DNA of 64,000 nt from an uncultured Opitutia bacterium (lineage in GTDB: Bacteria; Verrucomicrobiota; Verrucomicrobiia; Opitutales; Opitutaceae): assembly GCA_903881475.1 (NCBI GenBank), contig CAIRTK010000081.1, forward strand, positions 30,430-94,429, given 5' to 3'. This document shows positions 17,490 through 27,310 of this stretch, piece by piece. Every line of letters starts with the position of its first letter. Position 1 is the first letter of the stretch. The translations under genes and the position numbers were made by a program. The notes beneath the pieces are model-generated. The model was not told where the DNA came from. It saw only the letters and a program-made list of their open reading frames with translations, and did no database searches.

Positions 17490-18188
17490 ATGACGTTTAC
17501 CGCGCTGGGCGACACCGCTGTCGTGGTTGGACTCGGCACCGGCATCGACCCGTCGGTGTTCCCGCGCGTTCGTGCCCTCACGGCGGCCTTGGAACACGAC
17601 CGGCCGCCCGGCATCATCGAGGTCGTACCCGCTTATGCGACGGTCACGGTGTTCTACGAACCCAGCCGGCTGACCGGCGAGGGCGAGCGGCCCTACGAAC
17701 GGGTGTGCCGCTTCATCATATCGCGGTCAGGCCATCTTCAGGCCGACGCGAAAAAGAAATTCGCCAGCCCGGGGCGCACGATCGAGATCCCCGTGAGTTA
17801 CGGCGGGGAATTCGGCCCGGATCTGGCCGAGGTGGCCGCGCACTGCGGGCTGAAGCCTGCTGACGTGATCAAGCGCCACAAGGGTGCGGATTACTTGGTG
17901 CACACCATCGGATTTGCCCCGGGCTTTCCTTATCTCGGGGGCTTGCCGGAGAAGCTGCATACGCCGCGCCGGGCGACCCCGAGGAAAAACGTGCCGGCGG
18001 GGTCCGTGGGCATTGGCGGCGCGCAGACGGGCATCTATTCATTGGCGACGCCCGGCGGCTGGCAGCTGATCGGGCGGACTCCGCTGGCGCTGTTCCGGCC
18101 CGGCGCAGAGGAACCGGCGCTGTTGCGGGTGGGGGACCGCGTGCGATTCAAACCGATCACACCGGAGGAGTTTGCCGCATGGAAATAA
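17490..18188 (+). CDS. pxpB: 5-oxoprolinase subunit PxpB (KipI-like)
   Basis: 232 residues from the ATG at 17490; the frame is open further upstream but conserved sequence begins at MTFTALGDTAVVVGLG. Family signatures are ADYLVHTIGFAPGFPYLGGL, TPRRATPRKNVPAGSVGIGG and TGIYSLATPGGWQLIGRTP. With PxpC and PxpA it forms the ATP-dependent enzyme that opens 5-oxoproline to L-glutamate. The older name KipI refers to a kinase-inhibitor role in Bacillus; the context here supports 5-oxoprolinase. Its end overlaps pxpC by ten bases. Confidence 0.93.
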   Translation: MTFTALGDTAVVVGLGTGIDPSVFPRVRALTAALEHDRPPGIIEVVPAYATVTVFYEPSRLTGEGERPYERVCRFIISRSGHLQADAKKKFASPGRTIEIPVSYGGEFGPDLAEVAAHCGLKPADVIKRHKGADYLVHTIGFAPGFPYLGGLPEKLHTPRRATPRKNVPAGSVGIGGAQTGIYSLATPGGWQLIGRTPLALFRPGAEEPALLRVGDRVRFKPITPEEFAAWK

Positions 18189-19105
18189 AAGTCCTGCGCA
18201 GCGGCATGCTGACCACGATCCAGGACCTGGGCCGGCGGGGTCATCGCGCGGAAGGCGTGCCGTGGAGCGGCGCGATGGATGGATTTGCGCTGCGGGTGGC
18301 CAACCTGCTGGTGGGCAACCCCGCGAACACCGCAGCGCTTGAGTGCACGCTCCTGGGCCCCGAGCTGGCTTTCTCCACCGCGGCGCTGGTGGCCGTGACG
18401 GGGGCGGAATTTGAGGGGGTGGAGGCATGGCATCCCTTTGTGGTCCCGGCGGGCGGCCGCCTGAAGCTGGGTGCGGCCCGGCGCGGCTGCCGGGCCTATC
18501 TGGCCGTGGCGGGGGGCTTTGACATTCCGCGGGTGCTCGGCAGCGGCAGCACCTATCTGCGCGCGGGGATGGGGGGATTCGAAGGCCGGGCGCTGCGCGA
18601 CGGTGACGTCCTGCAGGCCCCGGAGATCATGCGGCCGATGGCGGGCCACTGGCGCGTGGACGGGCGGATTTTTCCGGCCTATGCCCCGGCGCCGACCGTG
18701 CGGGCAGTGCGGGGGGCCCAGGCGGATGAATTTGGCGGGGTCCTGTTTGATTCGGAGTTCAAGATCATGGCGCAGTCGGACCGGATGGGCGTGCGGCTGG
18801 GCGGACGGCGGCTGGTGTGCATTGGTGGGGCGGCGGAGCTGGTGTCGTCGGCGGTGGCGCCCGGCACGGTGCAGATCCCGCCGGACGGCCAGCCCATCAT
18901 CCTCATGGCGGATGCGCAGACGATCGGGGGCTATCCCCAGGCCGCGCATGTGATCAGCACGGACCTGCCGCTCGTCGCGCAGCTGCGGCCGGGGGACAAG
19001 TTGAAATTTATGGAAGTGCCGCTGAACGAGGCCCACCAACTGGCACTCGAGCGCGAGCGCACGCTGGCGATCCTGCGCGAGGGGTTGGCGCAGAAATTCC
19101 GCTGA
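18179..19105 (+). CDS. pxpC: 5-oxoprolinase subunit PxpC (KipA-like)
   Basis: 308 residues of the biotin-dependent carboxyltransferase-like family (allophanate hydrolase subunit 2 fold). Recognisable segments are SGMLTTIQDLGRRGHRAEGV, PWSGAMDGFALRVANLLVGN, SDRMGVRLGG and ILMADAQTIGGYPQAAHV. PxpB and PxpC are thought to phosphorylate 5-oxoproline and pass it to PxpA. The ATG at 18179 lies inside the end of pxpB. A CACGAAT palindrome separates it from pxpA. Confidence 0.93.
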   Translation: MEIKVLRSGMLTTIQDLGRRGHRAEGVPWSGAMDGFALRVANLLVGNPANTAALECTLLGPELAFSTAALVAVTGAEFEGVEAWHPFVVPAGGRLKLGAARRGCRAYLAVAGGFDIPRVLGSGSTYLRAGMGGFEGRALRDGDVLQAPEIMRPMAGHWRVDGRIFPAYAPAPTVRAVRGAQADEFGGVLFDSEFKIMAQSDRMGVRLGGRRLVCIGGAAELVSSAVAPGTVQIPPDGQPIILMADAQTIGGYPQAAHVISTDLPLVAQLRPGDKLKFMEVPLNEAHQLALERERTLAILREGLAQKFR

Positions 19106-19107
19106 GG

Positions 19108-19253
19108 AAAACCACGAATGGACACGAATGCACACGAATTGGAGAACCCGGTAGGCCGCGTGTCTCGCACCTCTTCCTCCCACCGGGAAAGATCGTTTCC
19201 GGCGCTGAGCAATCCGCAGATTCATTCGTGTCGATTCGTGTTCATTCGTGGTT
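19108..19253. repeat. CACGAAT palindromic intergenic repeat
   Basis: The left arm (19108-19140) is a short-period series: ACCACGAATGG, ACACGAATGC, ACACGAATT. The right arm (19221-19253) is the inverse: ATTCGTGTCG, ATTCGTGTTC, ATTCGTGGTT. Each arm is three degenerate units of about ten bases. It sits inside the pxp operon between pxpC and pxpA and would form a long RNA hairpin. Confidence 0.85.
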
Positions 19254-19282
19254 CAATTGTCTCTTCCTGACTGCGATTGAAA

Positions 19283-20029
19283 ATGCCACGCATCGACCTT
19301 AACTGCGACTTGGGCGAAGGCGCCGGCCATGATGCCGAGCTGATGCCGCTGATCACGTCGGCGAACATCGCCTGCGGCGCGCACGCCGGGGACGAGGCGA
19401 CCATGCGCGCGAGTGTGGTGCTGGCCCAGCGGCACGGCGTGCGGGTGGGGGCGCATCCGGGCTTTGCCGACCGGGAGAACTTTGGGCGGACGGAGCTGGC
19501 GACCTCGCCGGTGGAGGCCGGCGTGCTGGTCCACGGCCAGATCCGACGGTTGCAGCGGATCGCGGCCGAGACGGGTGCCGGGGTGCACCATGTGAAGCTG
19601 CACGGCGCGCTCTACACCATGGCGGCGCGCGACTACGACCTGGCCGTGATGATTGCGGCCGCGATCCAGACGACCGGCCGCGATTCCCTCCTTTACGCCC
19701 CGGCGGGAAGCCAGCTGATCCGGGCGGCCCGTTTGGTCGGCCTGCCGGTGGCCGCCGAGGTGTTTGCCGATCGCACCTATCAGCACGATGGCTCGCTGAC
19801 GCCGCGGTCCCGGGCGGATGCGCTCATCACCGATGATGAGCGGGCGGCGGCGCAGGTGCTGCGCATGCTGCGCGAGGGCGTGGTGCGATCGACGGACGGC
19901 CTCGATGTGCCCATCACGGCCGATACGGTCTGCGTGCATGGCGACGGGCCGCACGCCGTGGCGGTGGCACGCCGGTTGCGGCAGGAACTGGAACGGGCGG
20001 GAATCGAAATCAAGGCGTTCGGCGCATGA
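19283..20029 (+). CDS. pxpA: 5-oxoprolinase subunit PxpA (LamB/YcsF family)
   Basis: 248 residues from the ATG at 19283; a TTG six bases upstream is possible. The YcsF signature is complete: RIDLNCDLGEGAGHDAELMP, ITSANIACGAHAGDEATM, VGAHPGFADRENFGR and HHVKLHGALY. The Asp/His-rich motifs form the active site that opens the 5-oxoproline ring. Its TGA overlaps the ATG of the next gene (ATGA, 20026-20029). Confidence 0.95.
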   Translation: MPRIDLNCDLGEGAGHDAELMPLITSANIACGAHAGDEATMRASVVLAQRHGVRVGAHPGFADRENFGRTELATSPVEAGVLVHGQIRRLQRIAAETGAGVHHVKLHGALYTMAARDYDLAVMIAAAIQTTGRDSLLYAPAGSQLIRAARLVGLPVAAEVFADRTYQHDGSLTPRSRADALITDDERAAAQVLRMLREGVVRSTDGLDVPITADTVCVHGDGPHAVAVARRLRQELERAGIEIKAFGA

Positions 20030-20718
20030 TCAAGCTGATTGGAGTCCTGGTGGTGGCCGCGGGGTTTGCGCTGCGGTTCAACACGCTGCTGGTGGTGCTG
20101 GCCGCAGGCATCGCGACGGGCTTGGTGGCGGGCATGCCGTTCAACGACATCATGGCGTTGTTCGGGAAATATTTCGTGGAGAACCGCTACATGACCCTCG
20201 TGGTCGTGCTGATGGTGCCGGTGATCGGCCTGCTGGAGCGCTATGGGCTGCAGGAGCGCGCGGAGACCCTGATCCGCCGCGCGAAGGCGGCGACGGCGGG
20301 CCGGGTGGTGCTGCTGTACACAGCGGTCCGGCAGATTTCGATCAGCTTGGGGATCAATCTCGGGGGACATGCGGCGGCGGTGCGGCCGTTGATCGCACCC
20401 ATGGCGGAAGGCGCGGCGCGAGCCCGGCACGGCGAGCTGTCGGAGCAGACCGTGCAGGACATCCGCGCCCATGCGGCGGCGGCGGAAAACATCGGCAATT
20501 TTTTTGGCGAGGATATCTTCATTGCCGTCGGGGCGATCCTGCTGATGAAGGGATTCTTTGATGCGCTGAAAATCGAGGTAAGCCTGTGGGCGATGGCGCG
20601 CTGGGGCATCCCGACGGCGCTCGTGGCCTTCGGGGTGATGGCATGGCGGACGCGCGAACTCGACCGGCGGATTGCCCGGGCCGCGAAGCCCCCGGGGCCG
20701 AAGGAGGGCGGGGCATGA
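20026..20718 (+). CDS. DUF969 family membrane protein, candidate 5-oxoproline transporter subunit
   Basis: 230 residues with about five or six hydrophobic helices. The family pattern is visible: IKLIGVLVVAAGFALRFNTL, GKYFVENRYMTLVVVLMVPV, IGLLERYGLQERAETLI and GNFFGEDIFIAVGAILLMKG. DUF969 proteins occur next to DUF979 proteins, often beside pyroglutamyl peptidase or pxp genes. The overlapping start/stop codons on both sides here tie it tightly to 5-oxoproline use. Transport is inferred from context, not shown. Confidence 0.88.
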   Translation: MIKLIGVLVVAAGFALRFNTLLVVLAAGIATGLVAGMPFNDIMALFGKYFVENRYMTLVVVLMVPVIGLLERYGLQERAETLIRRAKAATAGRVVLLYTAVRQISISLGINLGGHAAAVRPLIAPMAEGAARARHGELSEQTVQDIRAHAAAAENIGNFFGEDIFIAVGAILLMKGFFDALKIEVSLWAMARWGIPTALVAFGVMAWRTRELDRRIARAAKPPGPKEGGA

Positions 20719-21680
20719 GTCCGCTTCTCACGGTCGAGTTTTTTTATGGGGTGACAGGGGCTGTGCTGGCGCTGGTTGCAGGACGCATCGCCCTCGATGC
20801 CGGACACCCGAAGCGGTGGGGCTCCGCGCTATTTTGGGGCCTGCTTGCGGTGGTCTTCATTTTTGGAAAGATCCTTCCGCCGGTCGGGACCGGTTATCTG
20901 CTGCTGACCATGGTGCTGCTGGCGGCGGCCGGACAAGTCGGCCGCTCCAACGAGGCGACCTCGACCAAGCCCGAGCGCGTGCTCCGGGCCGGGGTGCTGC
21001 AGAACAGGATTTTTTGGCCGGTGCTGCTCATCCCCGCCTCGGCCATCGTTGGGTCGCTGTGCCTGGGCCGGATTCATTTTGGGACGTTCGAGCTGGCTGA
21101 CCCCAAGCAGGCGACGCTGATTTCCGTCGGAATCGGCATGCTGCTGGCCTTGGCCGCGGGCCTGACGGTGACCCGGGCACGGATAACCGTGCCGGTGGCG
21201 GAGGGCAGCCGGCTGCTCCAGACCGTCGGCTGGGCGGTGATCCTGCCGCAACTGCTGGCGGCGCTGGGAGGAATCTTCGCCCAAGCGGGCGTGGGTCCGG
21301 TCGTGGCCGGCTTGGTGTCACGGGCACTGCCGACGCAGTTTCCCTTTGTCGCGGTGGCGGCGTACTGTCTCGGCATGGCGCTCTTTACCGTGATCATGGG
21401 CAATGCCTTTGCTGCCTTCCCGGTCATCACGCTCGGGATCGGCCTGCCGCTGATCGTGCAGCAGCACCATGGCAACCCGGCGATCATGGCGTCCATCGGC
21501 ATGCTCTCGGGCTACTGTGGCACGCTGCTCACGCCGATGGCGGCGAACTTCAACCTCGTGCCGGCCTTGCTGCTGGAGCTGCCGGACAAGCACGCAGTCA
21601 TCAAGGCGCAGGTACCGATGGCCCTCGTCATCCTTGCGACCAACGTGCTGCTGATGTACTTTTGTGTCTACCGGTTTTAG
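20715..21680 (+). CDS. DUF979 family membrane protein, candidate 5-oxoproline transporter subunit
   Basis: 321 residues from the ATG at 20715, which overlaps the DUF969 stop (ATGA). The frame is open upstream but that part is the DUF969 gene in another frame. There are about nine helices. FGKILPPVGTGYLLLTMVLL, GNAFAAFPVITLGIGLPLIV and LSGYCGTLLTPMAANFNLVP are characteristic; the last resembles conserved loops of secondary carriers. It probably works with the DUF969 protein. The pcp gene follows 16 bases after the stop. Confidence 0.88.
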   Translation: MSPLLTVEFFYGVTGAVLALVAGRIALDAGHPKRWGSALFWGLLAVVFIFGKILPPVGTGYLLLTMVLLAAAGQVGRSNEATSTKPERVLRAGVLQNRIFWPVLLIPASAIVGSLCLGRIHFGTFELADPKQATLISVGIGMLLALAAGLTVTRARITVPVAEGSRLLQTVGWAVILPQLLAALGGIFAQAGVGPVVAGLVSRALPTQFPFVAVAAYCLGMALFTVIMGNAFAAFPVITLGIGLPLIVQQHHGNPAIMASIGMLSGYCGTLLTPMAANFNLVPALLLELPDKHAVIKAQVPMALVILATNVLLMYFCVYRF

Positions 21681-21696
21681 GGTGCCGGACTCCCAC

Positions 21697-22335
21697 ATGA
21701 AAACCGTCCTGATCACCGGCTTCGAACCCTTCGGCGGGGAGAAAATCAACCCCTCGCAGGAAATCGCGCGCCAGCTCAACGGCCGGGTGATTGCCGGGCG
21801 CCGCGTGATCGGCCGGATTCTGCCGTGCGTATTTGGCGCGGCGAATGCCGAGTTGCGGCGGATCCTGCGCGAGACGTCCCCGGAGCTGGTCATCGCGGTG
21901 GGCCAGGCTGGCGGGCGGGCCGAAATTACCCCGGAACGGGTGGCGATCAATGTCGATGACGCGCGCATCGCGGACAATGCGGGGGCGCAGCCGGTGGATG
22001 CGCCGGTCGTGGCGCGGGGACCGGCGGCCTATTGGAGCACCCTGCCGGTCAAGGCCATCGTTGCGGCCCTACGGGCCCATGAAATCCCGGCGGCGGTCTC
22101 GCAGACGGCGGGAACGTTCGTCTGCAATCACGTCTTCTACGGCCTGATGCATGCCTTGCGCTCGCGGCGCGGCGTGCGCGGCGGGTTCATCCATGTGCCG
22201 TTGCTCCTGGAGCAGGCCAAAAAGGGACAGCCGAGCCTTTCGCAACAAGTGATGATTGAGGCCATCGCCCTGGCGGTCGCAGTGGCCGTCCGCACGCGCC
22301 GAGACCGGCGCGAGCCCGGCGGGCAGACCCATTAG
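21697..22335 (+). CDS. pcp: pyroglutamyl-peptidase I (pyrrolidone-carboxylate peptidase)
   Basis: 212 residues from the ATG at 21697 (start VLITGFEPFGG). Peptidase family C15: the catalytic Glu lies in ITPERVAIN, Cys in TAGTFVCNHVFYGLMH and His in GFIHVPLL. It removes N-terminal pyroglutamate from peptides, delivering the substrate of PxpABC. Last gene of the operon; its TAG overlaps by three bases the stop of the convergent beta-repeat gene. Confidence 0.95.
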   Translation: MKTVLITGFEPFGGEKINPSQEIARQLNGRVIAGRRVIGRILPCVFGAANAELRRILRETSPELVIAVGQAGGRAEITPERVAINVDDARIADNAGAQPVDAPVVARGPAAYWSTLPVKAIVAALRAHEIPAAVSQTAGTFVCNHVFYGLMHALRSRRGVRGGFIHVPLLLEQAKKGQPSLSQQVMIEAIALAVAVAVRTRRDRREPGGQTH

Positions 22336-24398
22336 GTGCCGGACTTTAACGCCGCCCGGGACCACGGGCCCCGGCGGTGCCAGAGGACCCAGGCGAGCGC
22401 CAGCCCGAGCAGGATGGCGCCGTAGGTCGCGGGTTCGGGCACCGGCGTAATCTGATGGTCGAAGTTCTGCCACTGGGTGTTGTTGCCCGTGTAGCCGCTG
22501 AAGACCACCTGGTTCATCGGGGTGCTGCCGGTCGTGCCCGTAACGGCCCCGGTCCAGTTTTGCGCATAGAAATAGTCGGTCGTGTTGACCCAGTTGATGA
22601 TCGTGAGCGTCACGCCGGAGTCGACGATGAAGCTGGTCGCGTTGAGCATCGAGGCCGTGGAATTGCCGAAATCGAGGACGGTGTTGCCGGTGATGTGAAG
22701 GGTGCCGACGGTTGCACTGATCCCCGCCAGGATGACGGTGCCGCCGGTCAGGCGAAGCTCGCCGCTGAAATTGAACGAGGAGGTGAACGTCAGGGTCCCG
22801 GAGCCGAGTTTTTCGAGCACGCCGGTGCCGGCGATCGTGCCGCCGAAGCTGGAGGAACCGGAGTTGACGCCGACGCCGAGATAGCCGCTGGTCCCGAGGT
22901 CGATCGTGCCGGTGCCGGCGACCGTGTTGATGGATTCCTGCTGGTTGTTGATGTTCAGCCGGCCGTCGGAATTGATGGTGATGAGTCCGGCGTAGTCGGC
23001 GATCTGGTTGGAGGCGAGCAGGGTGAGGTTGGCGGAGTTGGCGGCGCCGATGCCGTCGCCGATCGTCACGGTCCCGCCCGCGATGGCATTGGTGCCGGCG
23101 GTCTTGCCCAGTTGGAGCGTGCCGCTGTTGATCAGGGTGGCGCCGGTGTAGGAATTGCTGGTCGCGCCGGAATAGGTGAGCGTGCCGGCGCCGGCCACGG
23201 TGACTCCGCTGGAACCGTTGAGGGCGCCGCTGAGATTGAGGTTGCCGGTCCCGGTCGCGGTCAGGGTCTGGCTGGAGCCGAGATTGATGTCGCCGGTGAC
23301 GGTCAACGTGCCGGCGTCGGCCCCCAGGGTGGAGCTGGCGTTCAAGGTCAGGGCGGCGTTGAGGGTGTTGCTGCCGCTGATGTTGCGGATGGCGCCGGTC
23401 GCACCAATGCCCGAACCGGAAATCGCGAACGAACCCTCGGTGACGGAAATGTTGTTCTGCAGCTGGAGGGTGGCGCCGCTGGCGACGGTGTTGCCGTAAG
23501 TGGAGCCGCCGAGCGCGGTGGAATTTTGGAGATTCAGCGCGCCGGCGTTGACCGTGGTGACGCCGCTGAACGTGTTGGTGCCGGAGAGGGTGAGGGTGCC
23601 GGTGCCCTGCTTCACGAGTGACCCGTACCCGCCGCTGTCCATGATCACGCCGGAAAACGTGGTGCTGGTGGAATCGCCGACGGTGAACGGGCCGCCCTTG
23701 ATATCCAGCGTGCCGGCGCCGGCAAGGGAGGCGACGGTCTCGCTGTGGCCCCAGCCCAGATCGACGGTCGCGCCGCTGGCGATGACGAGCGCCGAGGCGT
23801 CCGGAATGACATTGCTGGTGCCGAGCAGCAGTGTGCCGGCATTGACGGTGGTGGCTCCAGTGTAGGCGTTGGCCGTGCTGCCGAGCGTGAGGGTGCCGGT
23901 GCCGGTCTTGGTGAAGCCGCTTGTGCCGGCGATCTGGCTGTTGAACGTCAGGGTGCTGCCCGAGGCGACGCTGACTTGCGGGGCGGAGCCGCTAAGCGTG
24001 ACAATGCCGCCGCTGAAGGTCGGACTGCCTTCCGCGACGGTGATGCCCGGGGTGGAGACCGTGCCGGAGACGGTGACGGTGTAGGTGCCGGTGGCGTCGG
24101 TGCCGGCGCTGAACACCGCATTGCTGCCATTGGTCCATTGGATCGTCGACGCAGTGCCGGCGGAGCTGGTGGTCCAGTTCTTGTCCGAGCTGCTGGTCGA
24201 CCAAGTGGCAGACGGGGATGAGCCGGCTCCGGCGGTGGCCCCGTTGGTATCCCAATAAAACGTGGTCTGGGCGCGGAGTGGAATGAGACCCAGCAGGCCG
24301 GTTGCAATCAGCAGCCACCAAGCCGGGCGCAGCCCGGCGGCACGGCCGGCTGGGGCGCGGGAACAATGGATGGAGGAGGCTCTTGGGATCGACGACAT
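22332..24398 (-). CDS. PEP-CTERM protein with autotransporter-associated beta-strand repeats
   Basis: 688 residues from the ATG at 24398. A signal peptide (WWLLIATGLLGLIPLRAQ) is preceded by a positively charged N-terminus. The body is low-complexity Gly/Thr/Ser/Asn sequence with repeated units such as GTGTLTLSGTNTFSGVTTV and NAGTLLLG, the passenger-associated (PATR) repeat that folds as a beta-helix. The C-terminus is a PEP-CTERM signal: VPEPATYG, a hydrophobic helix, then RR. It should be processed by an exosortase (not in this window) and end up on the cell surface or in extracellular material. There is no autotransporter barrel. Confidence 0.9.
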   Translation of the reverse strand: MSSIPRASSIHCSRAPAGRAAGLRPAWWLLIATGLLGLIPLRAQTTFYWDTNGATAGAGSSPSATWSTSSSDKNWTTSSAGTASTIQWTNGSNAVFSAGTDATGTYTVTVSGTVSTPGITVAEGSPTFSGGIVTLSGSAPQVSVASGSTLTFNSQIAGTSGFTKTGTGTLTLGSTANAYTGATTVNAGTLLLGTSNVIPDASALVIASGATVDLGWGHSETVASLAGAGTLDIKGGPFTVGDSTSTTFSGVIMDSGGYGSLVKQGTGTLTLSGTNTFSGVTTVNAGALNLQNSTALGGSTYGNTVASGATLQLQNNISVTEGSFAISGSGIGATGAIRNISGSNTLNAALTLNASSTLGADAGTLTVTGDINLGSSQTLTATGTGNLNLSGALNGSSGVTVAGAGTLTYSGATSNSYTGATLINSGTLQLGKTAGTNAIAGGTVTIGDGIGAANSANLTLLASNQIADYAGLITINSDGRLNINNQQESINTVAGTGTIDLGTSGYLGVGVNSGSSSFGGTIAGTGVLEKLGSGTLTFTSSFNFSGELRLTGGTVILAGISATVGTLHITGNTVLDFGNSTASMLNATSFIVDSGVTLTIINWVNTTDYFYAQNWTGAVTGTTGSTPMNQVVFSGYTGNNTQWQNFDHQITPVPEPATYGAILLGLALAWVLWHRRGPWSRAALKSGT

Positions 24399-24511
24399 GC
24401 GGGACGGCAAAGGACAATAACGTCCCCCTAGGATTTCCTTTAGCCAGAAATACCTCGGCCGGAAATTACTTACCCGGCGGCCGTCGCCCACGCACCCGAG
24501 GGCGCTCCCGG

Positions 24512-25615
<1,104 letters not shown>

Positions 25616-25718
25616 AAGGTTGGTCAACAGAGCGGGGGAGTCAGGGCTTGACAAGCCAATTGCCCGACGGTCTTGTCTTCGTTTTTCCAAGCAAGAAACG
25701 CTCCGCAAAACACCTGTC

Positions 25719-25976
25719 ATGGCTCTCAAAATCCGTCTCACCCGCATCGGCGCCGTTCACCAGCCGCACTACCGCTTTGTCATTGCCGAAGCCCGTTCGC
25801 GCCGGGATGGCGATCCGGTCGAAGTCGTTGGCATCTATGATCCCCGCCTCAAGGGCGAGACCGTCAAGCTCAAGCTCGACCGCGTGGATTACTGGCTCAG
25901 CAAGGGCGCGAAGCCGACCGACACCGTGCACGCCATGATCAAGAAGGCGCGCCGGGCCCCCGTGCCGGCTGCCTGA
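25719..25976 (+). CDS. rpsP: 30S ribosomal protein bS16
   Basis: 85 residues from the ATG at 25719, normal length. It begins MALKIRLTRIGAVHQPHYRF and contains GDPVEVVGIYDP and VDYWLSKGAKPTDTV, the bS16 signature. A small subunit assembly protein. The usual next gene, rimM, is missing; a terminator-like hairpin and a palindrome lie between this gene and trmD. Confidence 0.96.
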   Translation: MALKIRLTRIGAVHQPHYRFVIAEARSRRDGDPVEVVGIYDPRLKGETVKLKLDRVDYWLSKGAKPTDTVHAMIKKARRAPVPAA

Positions 25977-25977
25977 T

Positions 25978-26090
25978 TTTTCACCGCAAGGTCGCGAAGG
26001 ACGCGAAGCCAAACCCTTCCTTTCTCAGCCTCGGAGCAATCCGGGGCTTTTTATTTCTTAGCGATCTGCGCGCTCTTTGCGGTAAAACCT
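25978..26090. repeat. CGCGAAGG palindromic intergenic repeat
   Basis: The left arm (25978-26009) reads TTTTTCACCGCAAGG, TCGCGAAGG, ACGCGAAG. The right arm (26056-26090) is the imperfect inverse, ending GCTCTTTGCGGTAAAACC. It surrounds the terminator-like hairpin at 26027-26055. Its arms share the tandem-unit style of the CACGAAT and CCACGAAG elements. Confidence 0.75.
26027..26055 (+). terminator. Rho-independent terminator after rpsP
   Basis: AGCCTCGG (26027-26034), loop AGCAAT, CCGGGGCT (26041-26048; one G-U pair) followed by TTTTATTT. Stem and T-run have normal geometry. It implies that rpsP and trmD are at least partly separate transcription units here. Confidence 0.7.
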
Positions 26091-26100
26091 AGCTCCGTTT

Positions 26101-26772
26101 ATGCTGCGCATCGACGTCCTCACGCTGTTTCCGCGGATGCTGGATAGCGTCCTGGCGGAGAGTATTTTGGGAAAAGGCATTGCAGCGGGCCACCTCGGGG
26201 TGACCGTCCACGATCTGCGCGCCTGGTCGATCGACAAGCACCGCACGGCGGATGACCGGCCGTTCGGCGGCGGGGCGGGCATGGTGATGAAGCCGGAACC
26301 GGCCTTTGCGGCCATCGAGCAGCTCCAGACGCCGGGCTGCCGGCGCATTTACCTGACCCCGGACGGCACGCCGCTTTCGCCGGCGCTGGCGCAGGAACTT
26401 TCGCAGCAGCAGCATCTTGTTCTGCTGAGCGGGCATTACGAGGGGATCGACCAGCGGATCCGCGACCGGGTCATCGACCAGGAGATCAGCATTGGCGACT
26501 ATGTGCTGACCAACGGCACGCTCGCGGCGGCGGTTTTGATCGATGCGCTGGCCCGTTTCATCCCCGGCGTGCTCGGGGAGGAAAAGTCATTGACGCACGA
26601 ATCCTTCACCAGCAAGTTGCTCGACTTTCCTCAATACACGCGTCCCGCCGAATATCGAGGCATGTCCGTTCCGGAGGTCCTGCTTTCCGGAAACCATGCC
26701 GAAATCGAGAAGTGGCGGCACGCGAAACAGGTGGAAAAAACCCGCCAGGTCCGACCCGATTTACTCAAATAA
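26101..26772 (+). CDS. trmD: tRNA (guanine(37)-N1)-methyltransferase TrmD
   Basis: 223 residues; ATG at 26101. The SPOUT knot methyltransferase signature is present: RIDVLTLFPRMLDSVL, DDRPFGGGAGMVMKPEP, LLSGHYEGIDQRI and SIGDYVLTNGTLAAAVLIDA. It makes m1G37 to keep the reading frame in tRNAs. rplS starts six bases after its stop. Confidence 0.96.
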   Translation: MLRIDVLTLFPRMLDSVLAESILGKGIAAGHLGVTVHDLRAWSIDKHRTADDRPFGGGAGMVMKPEPAFAAIEQLQTPGCRRIYLTPDGTPLSPALAQELSQQQHLVLLSGHYEGIDQRIRDRVIDQEISIGDYVLTNGTLAAAVLIDALARFIPGVLGEEKSLTHESFTSKLLDFPQYTRPAEYRGMSVPEVLLSGNHAEIEKWRHAKQVEKTRQVRPDLLK

Positions 26773-26778
26773 ACAGCC

Positions 26779-27174
26779 ATGAACCCGATCATCTCCGAAA
26801 TCACCGCTGAGCAGGTGAAAAAAGACATCACTCCCTTCAAGGTGGGCGACGGTGTGCGCGTGCACACCAAGGTCCGCGAAGGCGACAAGGAACGCGTGCA
26901 GGTTTACTCTGGCATCGTCATCGCCCGGAAGGGTCATGGCATCCACGAGGCCTTCACCGTGCGCCGCATCAGCTACGGCGAGGGCGTCGAGCGCGTGTTC
27001 CCGGTCAACTCCCCGAACATCGAGAAGATCGAGGTTGAGCGCGAGTCCGAGAACATGAAGGCCCGCCTCTATTACCTCCGCCATCGCACCGGCAAGGCGG
27101 CCGTCGCCGTCAAGGCGCGCGAGAACCGCGTCGCCCCCGCCGTAGCCCCGGCGGCCGCGCCCGCCGCGAACTGA
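26779..27174 (+). CDS. rplS: 50S ribosomal protein bL19
   Basis: 131 residues. Conserved bL19 sequence: [40 protein letters not shown] and [20 protein letters not shown], then [16 protein letters not shown]. The last 20 residues are an Ala/Pro-rich tail longer than in E. coli. It lies at the subunit interface. A strong terminator follows. Confidence 0.96.
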   Translation: MNPIISEITAEQVKKDITPFKVGDGVRVHTKVREGDKERVQVYSGIVIARKGHGIHEAFTVRRISYGEGVERVFPVNSPNIEKIEVERESENMKARLYYLRHRTGKAAVAVKARENRVAPAVAPAAAPAAN

Positions 27175-27201
27175 GTCCCCGCCGGTTCTGCCGGTCGGCC
27201 C

Positions 27202-27231
27202 AAGCGAGCCTCATCCAAGGCTCGCTTTTTT
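27202..27231 (+). terminator. Rho-independent terminator after rplS
   Basis: AAGCGAGCC (27202-27210), an eight-base loop, GGCTCGCTT (27219-27227) and a run of T residues to 27231. A perfect 9-bp stem, 27 bases after the rplS stop. Confidence 0.92.
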
Positions 27232-27310
27232 ATGCCCGAAATTCTGCTTCCCCGGCCGCGGGTCCGGGCGTAGTGCTAACCCACCGACCGGTTCGAACCT
27301 CTCCTTTCCC

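Noticed and set aside
19108..19253. CACGAAT repeats considered as a small CRISPR array
   Set aside because: Units are about ten bases, degenerate and arranged as an inverted pair, without regular spacers or cas genes.
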